From Caldilineaceae bacterium (GTDB lineage Bacteria > Chloroflexota > Anaerolineae > Caldilineales > Caldilineaceae), in assembly GCA_028819675.1 (NCBI GenBank), contig JAPPKT010000300.1, forward strand, positions 1 through 8,934: a stretch of 8,934 bases of DNA, read 5' to 3'. Shown here one piece after another: positions 1 to 5,317 of this stretch. The notes beneath the pieces were generated by a model. That model was not told the origin of the DNA. It saw only the letters and a list, made by a program, of their open reading frames with translations, and did no database searches. Position numbers and translations under genes: made by a program. Position 1 is the first letter of the stretch, and the number at the start of each line of letters is the position of its first letter.

Positions 1-37
1 CCAACGCCCCCTCTCCTACAACATGCCTCATCGACCG

Positions 38-77
38 GGTGTCCATATTGGTGACAGGTGTCTAATCGAAGGTGTCC
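38..77. repeat. Three direct copies of GGTGTC(C)
   Basis: GGTGTCC occurs at 38-44 and 71-77, and GGTGTC at 57-62, so the copies start 19 and 14 bases apart. Between the first two, TGTC and GACA form a short inverted pair around the AT-rich centre CATATTGGT. Clusters like this occur at the ends of some insertion sequences and at protein-binding sites. No transposase is visible in the window, so its role is unknown. Confidence 0.4.
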
Positions 78-170
78 AGCCCGACCACGTCCCGCCAGTC
101 CCAGCAAATTCCCGTCGGTGCCGGCCTTGTGCCTGCCCTCGCACGCCCAACTGACCGACGCCACCGTACG

Positions 171-182
171 GCCAGGCCTGGC
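171..182. repeat. Perfect 12-base palindrome
   Basis: GCCAGGCCTGGC reads the same on both strands. It lies just right of another inverted pair, CGTCGGT (113-119) and ACCGACG (154-160), in a GC-rich stretch that also reads GGTGCCGGCCTTGTGCCTGC. That wording resembles intergenic repeat elements I recall from GC-rich environmental bacteria, but I cannot confirm copy number from one window. Chance occurrence is possible at this base composition. Confidence 0.3.
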
Positions 183-258
183 GCCTGCACTGCGTCTCGC
201 CCAAAGACGCTAATCAACTTCAGCCACCGCAGCCATGGATTCCCCGCCAGACTGTTCC

Positions 259-276
259 CATCCCAAATCTGGGATG
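259..276. promoter_or_regulatory. Candidate operator: 7+7 inverted repeat
   Basis: CATCCCA (259-265) and TGGGATG (270-276) are perfect inverted copies separated by AATC. The 18-base element ends 20 bases before the -35 box of the MarR promoter. MarR-family dimers usually bind palindromes of about this size near their own promoters, so autoregulation is a reasonable inference. The element sits upstream of the -35 rather than over the promoter core, where repression is more usual. It could instead be a small hairpin ending an upstream transcript, although no T-run follows. A weaker repeat, TGAC-AAAA-GTCA (334-345), overlaps the start codon. Confidence 0.35.
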
Positions 277-296
277 CACCCGATGGCAAAGCACTC

Positions 297-325
297 TTGC
301 AATATCTAGTTCGATGCCGTACAAT
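297..325 (+). promoter_or_regulatory. Sigma-70-type promoter of the MarR-ABC operon
   Basis: The -35 box TTGCAA (297-302, four of six consensus matches) and the -10 box TACAAT (320-325, five of six) are separated by the optimal 17 bases. Transcription should start about seven bases after the -10, near 332. That is the base before the ATG at 333, so the message is predicted to be leaderless. No Shine-Dalgarno sequence precedes that ATG, which fits. Confidence 0.6.
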
Positions 326-332
326 TCCGCTT

Positions 333-944
333 ATGACAAAAGTCAGCTCTGCAGTCCATCCCAATTCACAGTGTTCCAGTCCGGCAAACGGCCTGTCCAA
401 CGCGCCCGATGACGCCGACTCGCGACAGACGCCAGATGAAATGGTCGGCTTCCGCGAGCTTCTGGCCGAGTCCGGCCTGGATCATGTGCACGGGATGGAA
501 GTCTTGCGGCTGATCAAGATGTGCGCCGGAGCCTACGACCGTATTCTGGGCGAGCGCATGCGCGATGAAGAAATCTCTCTGCCCCAATGGCGTGTCCTTA
601 TCCGCCTCTACCTGGCAGAACGCAATGGTCAGGCCGCCCTCACGCCTACAGACTTGGCACACAGCCAGCGTTTGAGCAAGAATACGATTAGCGCCCACCT
701 GCGGGCCTTGGAGAAATCGCGCCTCATCGAACGCCAGCTGGACCCGAACGACCTGCGGGCCTTCCTTATCCGTCTGACGACTTACGGCAGGAGCCTGGTC
801 CGCACGCGTACACCTCAGCATTTCGAATTTCTCAACGAGTTGATCGCGCAACTCTCGCCCGAAGAGTGCGAACTGTTGCAGGGGTTGCTGACTAAACTGG
901 TTGACTCGCTGCAACGGGAACGCGAACCCGCCATCGGCCTGTAG
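333..944 (+). CDS. MarR-family transcriptional regulator
   Basis: This is a 203-residue winged-helix DNA-binding protein, probably a dimeric ligand-sensing repressor of the two downstream ABC exporter genes. Residues 82-130 form the winged-helix core (LPQWRVLIRLYLAE, then LTPTDLAHSQRLSKNTISAHLRAL), and the family's wing motif appears as DPNDLRAFLIRLT at 137-149. Flanking helices at about 47-75 and 160-195 would form the dimer interface and ligand pocket. The family is usually 140-170 residues; the extra length is a polar, probably disordered N-terminus of about 45 residues. The ATG at 333 was chosen because a strong -10 box ends seven bases before it. A later in-frame ATG at 441 would give a more typical 167-residue protein. 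There are three cysteines (14, 64, 179), but no clear OhrR-type redox arrangement. The family call is firm; the target and ligand are inferred from position only. Confidence 0.88.
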   Translation: MTKVSSAVHPNSQCSSPANGLSNAPDDADSRQTPDEMVGFRELLAESGLDHVHGMEVLRLIKMCAGAYDRILGERMRDEEISLPQWRVLIRLYLAERNGQAALTPTDLAHSQRLSKNTISAHLRALEKSRLIERQLDPNDLRAFLIRLTTYGRSLVRTRTPQHFEFLNELIAQLSPEECELLQGLLTKLVDSLQREREPAIGL

Positions 945-984
945 GCGCCGGTAATCGAACCTTTGCACTTTGACCCTCTGCCCT

Positions 985-989
985 AGGAG
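985..989 (+). promoter_or_regulatory. Ribosome binding site of the first ABC gene
   Basis: AGGAG lies six bases before the GTG at 996. It fixes this GTG as the start, giving a protein beginning MNQRRPFG. It also contrasts with the MarR gene, which has no such site. No promoter-like boxes are visible in the 51-base gap after the MarR stop, so co-transcription is expected. Confidence 0.75.
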
Positions 990-995
990 TGGCAC

Positions 996-2939
996 GTGAA
1001 CCAACGAAGACCATTCGGTAGACCTGGCGGCGGCCCCGGTGGACCGGGGGGACCGCGCGAGGGCGGCGGCAGCATGAAAGACTTGGGCCGCTCCATGCAC
1101 TATCTGGGTCGCTACAAGGTCATCACATCGCTGGCCTATGCCGCCCTGTTTATCAGCATCGGGGCCCAGCTTATCGTTCCCCAGCTGGTGCAAAACGTGC
1201 TTGACGCCGTAACCGACAGCGTGTTCGCCCGGCAGATCCTTGCCCTGCCCGATTCGGAACGCGCCGCCGCGATTGAGCAGCTGCCGCTCTCCGTCGACCA
1301 GCTGACCGAACGTGCTGTCAGTGCCGAAGGGCCCATCTACTGGGCAATGGTCTTCATCGTTGTCTTTTCCCTGGCGCGCGGGCTCTTCGCCTTCGCACAG
1401 GCCTTCCTGGCCCAAAAGGTGAGTCAGGACCTGGCCTTCGATTTCCGCAACGAACTGTTCGAAAAGATCCAGCGCCTATCTTTCAGCTACCATGACCGCA
1501 ATCGTACCGGCCAGTTGATGATCCGCGCCACCGACGATGTCGAAAAGCTCCGCATGTTTATCGGCCAGGGCATGTTGCTCGCCGTCCAGTCCATCGTTCT
1601 GCTCATCGGCTCGCTCGCTGTGCTGGCCTTCACCAACCTGACGCTGACCCTGATCATCCTCCCAGTGCTGCCCGTGGCGCTCATCCTCTTCATGGTCTTC
1701 GGCTCCGTCGCCCAATCACTGTTCGGCGAGATCCAGCGCCGGCTCTCGACGCTCAACGAGATCCTTCAGGAAAACCTGGCCGGCATTCGCGTCGTCATGG
1801 CCTTTGTGCGCGAAAGAGAGGAACAGGACAGGTTCGACAACGCCGCCGAACGGCTCATGGATCAGCACATTCGCGTTTCGAAAATCTTCAGCTTCCTCTT
1901 CCCCTTCATTTTTCTGATCTCTAACCTGGGTCAGGCCGCCGTCGTCTACTGGGGCGGACGCCAGATCCTCTTCGATACGCTCACGCTGGGTGAATGGCAA
2001 AAATTCTCCCTCTATCTCATCTATGTCTTCTTCCCCGTAGGCCAGCTCGGCTTTATCGTCGCCCAGATGAGCCAGGCCAGCGCCAGCGCCAAACGCATAT
2101 TCGAAATCCTCGACGCTGAAAACGAAGTCACAGACAAACCTGGCGCACAGCCTATGTCGCAGGTGCACGGCCGCGTTAGCTTTACCGACGTGACCTTCCG
2201 CTACTTCAATAGCAGTGAACCTGTCCTCCAGAACGTCTCCTTCGAAGCCCAGCCAGGCGAGACCGTCGCCCTTTTGGGCGGAACCGGTAGCGGCAAGTCG
2301 ACCATTATCAACCTTATCCCCCGTTTCTACGACGTGAGCGAAGGCCGCGTCCTCATCGATGACTGGGACGTGCGCGATGTCACACTGGACAGCATGAGGC
2401 GCCAGATCGGCATCGTGCTGCAGGAGACCAATCTCTTTACCGGGACCATTCGCGACAACATCGCCTTTGGCCGCCCCGACGCCACCGACGCCGAAGTCGA
2501 GGCAGCCGCCACGGCCGCCGCCGCACACGACTTCATCGTCAGCTTCCCCGACGGCTATCAGACTGCCGTAGGAGAGCGCGGTACAACCCTGTCCGGCGGC
2601 CAAAAGCAGCGCGTCGCCATCGCCCGCGCCCTCCTGACCGACCCGCGCATCCTCATCCTCGACGACTCCACCAGCAGCGTCGATGTCGCCACCGAGGTGC
2701 TCATCCAGAATGCGCTCGACAGGCTCATGGTGGGACGCACCAGCTTTGTCATCGCCCAGCGCATCAGCACCGTCGTCAACGCCGACCAGATCCTTGTCCT
2801 CGATAGAGGCCGCATCGTCGACCGCGGCAACCACGAAGAGCTGATGCGCACCAGCGCGATCTACACCGACATCTACCACAGCCAGTTGGTCGAAGACGCA
2901 GCTGTCGAGGAGGAAGCGCCGCTGTTCGCGGAAGTATAG
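996..2939 (+). CDS. ABC exporter half-transporter, degenerate ATPase subunit
   Basis: This 647-residue inner-membrane half-transporter has a six-helix type-1 exporter domain (helices near 42-64, 114-137, 194-214, 216-238, 298-320 and 336-357) followed by a nucleotide-binding domain. Visible motifs are A-loop Tyr403, Walker A GGTGSGKST (428-436), Q-loop Gln476, signature LSGGQ (532-536), Walker B ILILD (552-556) and D-loop Asp563. The residue after Walker B is Asp557 instead of the catalytic Glu, and the switch His is Gln588 (IAQR). This is the pattern of the degenerate partner in heterodimeric exporters such as TM287 or BmrC. It should pair with the product of the next gene to export drugs or lipids. 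The N-terminus (1-26) is Gly/Pro-rich and probably disordered. The loop between helices 1 and 2 is long (about 65-112). There are no cysteines. The substrate cannot be read from sequence. Confidence 0.93.
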   Translation: MNQRRPFGRPGGGPGGPGGPREGGGSMKDLGRSMHYLGRYKVITSLAYAALFISIGAQLIVPQLVQNVLDAVTDSVFARQILALPDSERAAAIEQLPLSVDQLTERAVSAEGPIYWAMVFIVVFSLARGLFAFAQAFLAQKVSQDLAFDFRNELFEKIQRLSFSYHDRNRTGQLMIRATDDVEKLRMFIGQGMLLAVQSIVLLIGSLAVLAFTNLTLTLIILPVLPVALILFMVFGSVAQSLFGEIQRRLSTLNEILQENLAGIRVVMAFVREREEQDRFDNAAERLMDQHIRVSKIFSFLFPFIFLISNLGQAAVVYWGGRQILFDTLTLGEWQKFSLYLIYVFFPVGQLGFIVAQMSQASASAKRIFEILDAENEVTDKPGAQPMSQVHGRVSFTDVTFRYFNSSEPVLQNVSFEAQPGETVALLGGTGSGKSTIINLIPRFYDVSEGRVLIDDWDVRDVTLDSMRRQIGIVLQETNLFTGTIRDNIAFGRPDATDAEVEAAATAAAAHDFIVSFPDGYQTAVGERGTTLSGGQKQRVAIARALLTDPRILILDDSTSSVDVATEVLIQNALDRLMVGRTSFVIAQRISTVVNADQILVLDRGRIVDRGNHEELMRTSAIYTDIYHSQLVEDAAVEEEAPLFAEV

Positions 2940-2983
2940 CATCCCGCCGGCAGCAGCTGACCATGTTACGCACTATTTCTCCC

Positions 2984-2988
2984 AGGAG
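2984..2988 (+). promoter_or_regulatory. Ribosome binding site of the second ABC gene
   Basis: AGGAG lies eight bases before the ATG at 2997, in the 57-base gap after the first ABC gene. It supports this ATG over the in-frame ATG at 3012. No promoter is apparent in the gap. Confidence 0.75.
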
Positions 2989-2996
2989 CGTGCCCG

Positions 2997-5000
2997 ATGT
3001 TCGGTGACCGCATGTTACGGCAGGAGACGCTGAAGCCCAAGAGCGTCGGCGCCACTCTGGCCCGTTTCAGTAGATACTTTCGCCCCTACTGGTTCGGCCT
3101 GACCCTCGTCACCGTACTGATGGCAGTCAACGCCTATACTCAGGTGATCGGCCCCATCCTGATCGGCCAGGCAGTGGACTGCTATCTGGCGCCTGCCGCC
3201 TTCGGCGAAGTCGGCGAACAAAGCAGAGGTCTTCAACTCCCCGCACAAAGCGAGCCGCAGACGGAAACCGACAGCCAGGCCAACTGCTGGTATGCTCCGG
3301 AGGTCGCCCTGGGCGATCCCAGCCGCAATGACCTGCTGCGCGGCCTCCTCAACATCACGTTGGTCATTACCGCCTACTATCTGGTCGGATCCGTCACCGG
3401 CGGCTTGATGTTCTTCAGCATGAGTTGGACCGGCCACCACGTTCTGCGCCGCCTGCGCGTCCGCCTCTTTAACCACCTCCATCGCCTCTCTCTCGGCTTC
3501 TACACCCGCAACGAGACCGGCGATCTCATGAGTCGCATTACCAACGACTCCGATACGATTCAGCAAGTCGTCAGCTTTGCCCTCGTGCAGGTGCTGAGCA
3601 GCGTACTGCTCATCCTCTGGATCGTCTGGCAGATGGTCGTATTGAACTGGGCCTACGCCCTTATTAGCCTGAGCGTGGTGCCGCTCATGGGCTTGGCGAC
3701 CCTCTGGTTCAGCACTCAGGCGCGCAAAGCCTTTCGCGTCACCCGCCAGAGCATCGGCGACGTCAACGCAGAGCTGGAAGAGGGCATCTCCGGCGTGCGC
3801 GAGGTCCAGGCCTTTAGCCGCGAAGAAACCAATATCGAGCAGTTCCGGCAAAGCAATGCCGTCAACCGCGACGCCAATATCAAGGCCGTAGCCTATACCT
3901 CCGCCTTGGCGCCGACGCTGGAAGCGCTCGGATTCCTCGGCATCGCCGTCGTCGTTGGCGTCGGCGGCATACTGCTTCTGCGCGGCCAGACACTGGCAGG
4001 TTCGGCCATCTCCCTCGGCCTGATCGTCACCTTCTTGGGCTATGCCCAGCGCTTCAACATGCCCATCTCCCAGATCAGCGTCATGTGGACCAATATCCAG
4101 AGCGCCATCGCCGGCGTGGAGCGTATCTTTGAACTGATGGACGAGGTCCCGGAAGTACAGGAGAAATTCGGCGCCCGGCCTATGCCCGCAATCAAGGGCG
4201 CCGTTTCCTTGCAAAACGTTAAAGCCGAATACGTGCCCGGGGAACCGGTCCTCAAAGGGATCAACCTGAACGCCCGTCCTGGCGAGACGGTGGCCATCGT
4301 CGGACCGACCGGCGCCGGTAAGACGACCATTATCAATCTGATCCCCCGCTTCTGGGATGTCACCGGCGGGGCCGTGCGCATCGACGGTATCGATGTGCGT
4401 GACGTACAGTTGTACAGCCTGCGCGAGCAGATCGGCATCGTCCTCCAGGATACATACCTGTTCAGCAGTTCGGTGATGGACAACATCCGCTTCAGCCGCG
4501 CCAACGCTTCCGACGAGGAAGTGATCGCCGCCGCAAAACTCGCCCAGGCGCACGACTTTATTCAGCGGTTGCCCGAAGGCTACGAAACCGTCCTCGGCGA
4601 ACGCGGCGCTGGCCTCAGCCAGGGACAACGACAGCTCCTCGCCATCGCCCGCGCCGCACTGGCCGACCCCCGTATCCTCATCCTTGACGAGGCCACCAGC
4701 AGCGTCGACACCCGCACCGAGCAGAGGATCCAGGCCGCACTCAACGACCTGCTGAAAGAACGCACCAGCTTCGTGATCGCACACCGCCTCAGCACCATCC
4801 GCAGCGCCGACCAGGTACTGGTGCTGCAAGACGGTGAGATAATCGAACGGGGCACACACGAAGGGCTGCTTGCCCAGCGCGGCTTCTACTACGAACTCTA
4901 CATGAACCAGTTCCGCCGCCAGGAAGATCTGCCCGTGCAGCCCAACGGAAGCCGTCCGCCTGCCGGTCCGGTTAGAGTACCGGCGAGACCGGCCACCTGA
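2997..5000 (+). CDS. ABC exporter half-transporter, catalytic ATPase subunit
   Basis: This is a 667-residue type-1 exporter half with six membrane helices (about 33-58, 115-140, 193-213, 217-238, 303-328 and 335-355) and a nucleotide-binding domain. Motifs are Tyr412 (A-loop), Walker A GPTGAGKTT (436-444), Gln484 (Q-loop), signature LSQGQ (540-544), Walker B ILILD (560-564) with catalytic Glu565, D-loop Asp571 and switch His596. The signature has Gln in place of the usual first Gly, whereas Glu and His are intact. This is the mirror image of the upstream subunit, so the pair should have one consensus and one degenerate ATP site, as in TM287/288. The loop between helices 1 and 2 is enlarged (about 60-112) and contains the protein's only two cysteines (62 and 97), possibly an extracellular disulfide. 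The last 25 residues are Pro-rich and probably disordered. It is the third gene of the MarR operon. Multidrug efflux is an inference. Confidence 0.93.
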   Translation: MFGDRMLRQETLKPKSVGATLARFSRYFRPYWFGLTLVTVLMAVNAYTQVIGPILIGQAVDCYLAPAAFGEVGEQSRGLQLPAQSEPQTETDSQANCWYAPEVALGDPSRNDLLRGLLNITLVITAYYLVGSVTGGLMFFSMSWTGHHVLRRLRVRLFNHLHRLSLGFYTRNETGDLMSRITNDSDTIQQVVSFALVQVLSSVLLILWIVWQMVVLNWAYALISLSVVPLMGLATLWFSTQARKAFRVTRQSIGDVNAELEEGISGVREVQAFSREETNIEQFRQSNAVNRDANIKAVAYTSALAPTLEALGFLGIAVVVGVGGILLLRGQTLAGSAISLGLIVTFLGYAQRFNMPISQISVMWTNIQSAIAGVERIFELMDEVPEVQEKFGARPMPAIKGAVSLQNVKAEYVPGEPVLKGINLNARPGETVAIVGPTGAGKTTIINLIPRFWDVTGGAVRIDGIDVRDVQLYSLREQIGIVLQDTYLFSSSVMDNIRFSRANASDEEVIAAAKLAQAHDFIQRLPEGYETVLGERGAGLSQGQRQLLAIARAALADPRILILDEATSSVDTRTEQRIQAALNDLLKERTSFVIAHRLSTIRSADQVLVLQDGEIIERGTHEGLLAQRGFYYELYMNQFRRQEDLPVQPNGSRPPAGPVRVPARPAT

Positions 5001-5317
5001 GGTAACACGAACAACCAAAACCGATACTAATGCTCCGAGCTCCCCGTTGGTTGCCAATCTGGTCCAGTTGAGATCGCCGGGAACCTGCTCTCACTGACTT
5101 CTGACTCCTGTCCTCTGTCCCTGCGGCTTCCCCAACCCTGTCCGCTCAACGTCGGCCTGCCGGCAGACGAATACGACCGCATCTGGTTCATGGCTAGTGC
5201 CGGCAATCACCGCACTGCCGGAGCGCCGGCGAACCGCCTCGCGTCGCCTATTTGGTTCAAGTTGTCATTTGGGTTCAAACAAGCGGGGAAAATGCCAAAG
5301 ATTGATGGCCGGTTCAC
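5001..5317. other. Convergent intergenic region without a supported gene
   Basis: The ABC operon and the GH3 gene run toward each other and end on either side of this stretch. Small open frames here show no family features, and the one at 5190 runs into the end of the GH3 gene. There are GC-rich hairpins at 5157-5230, a long-looped inverted pair CAACCAA (5012-5018) and TTGGTTG (5047-5053), and an imperfect direct repeat, TTTGGTTCAA (5251-5260) and TTTGGGTTCAA (5268-5278). No hairpin followed by a T-run was found on either strand, and the GGTTCAA motifs do not fit a tRNA T-arm. Confidence 0.6.
5157..5230. terminator. Cluster of GC-rich hairpins, possible bidirectional terminator
   Basis: Several stems can be drawn: the palindrome CTGCCGGCAG (5157-5166); AGTGC (5196-5200) with GCACT (5212-5216); CCGGCA (5200-5205) with TGCCGG (5216-5221); and GCCGG (5217-5221) with CCGGC (5226-5230) around the loop AGCG. 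The last three overlap and exclude one another. Their position between convergent genes suggests a role in ending transcription, but no T-run follows on either strand. The call is tentative. Confidence 0.25.

Larger units (their letters stand above)
1..296. other. Gene-free upstream region of the MarR-ABC operon
   Basis: No coding sequence is supported here. The reading frame of the downstream MarR gene stays open back to a GTG at 72, but the translated stretch has no MarR-like features and is rich in Arg, Pro and Ala, as expected for noncoding GC-rich DNA. The region holds three copies of GGTGTC near the left edge, a 12-base palindrome at 171-182, a spaced inverted repeat (CGTCGGT at 113-119, ACCGACG at 154-160) and a 7+7 inverted repeat at 259-276. 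The end of whatever lies to the left is outside the window. Confidence 0.6.

Noticed and set aside
259..276. Reading the 7+7 inverted repeat as an intrinsic terminator
   Set aside because: The stem is short and followed by CACCCG, not a T-run, so an operator is the better, though unproven, explanation.
72..332. N-terminal extension of the MarR protein from a GTG at 72
   Set aside because: The extra 87 residues are Arg/Pro-rich and unlike the family, and the promoter at 297-325 lies inside them, so initiation must be downstream.
366..1415. A 349-residue minus-strand open frame opposite the MarR gene and the start of the first ABC gene
   Set aside because: It crosses two well-supported genes and the AGGAG site between them, and shows no recognisable domain.
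1716..2942. A 408-residue minus-strand open frame opposite the first ABC gene
   Set aside because: This is the same mirror effect. The strand with Walker A, signature and Walker B is clearly the coding one.
3015..5057. A 680-residue minus-strand open frame covering the whole second ABC gene
   Set aside because: It lies opposite a gene with every ABC motif intact. Its long openness follows from the codon bias of GC-rich genes, and its sequence is Asp/Gly/Ala-rich with no family features.
5251..5290. Possible tRNA T-arm suggested by GGTTCAA motifs
   Set aside because: The flanking bases do not pair into the required five-base stem, and no acceptor, D or anticodon arm could be placed.
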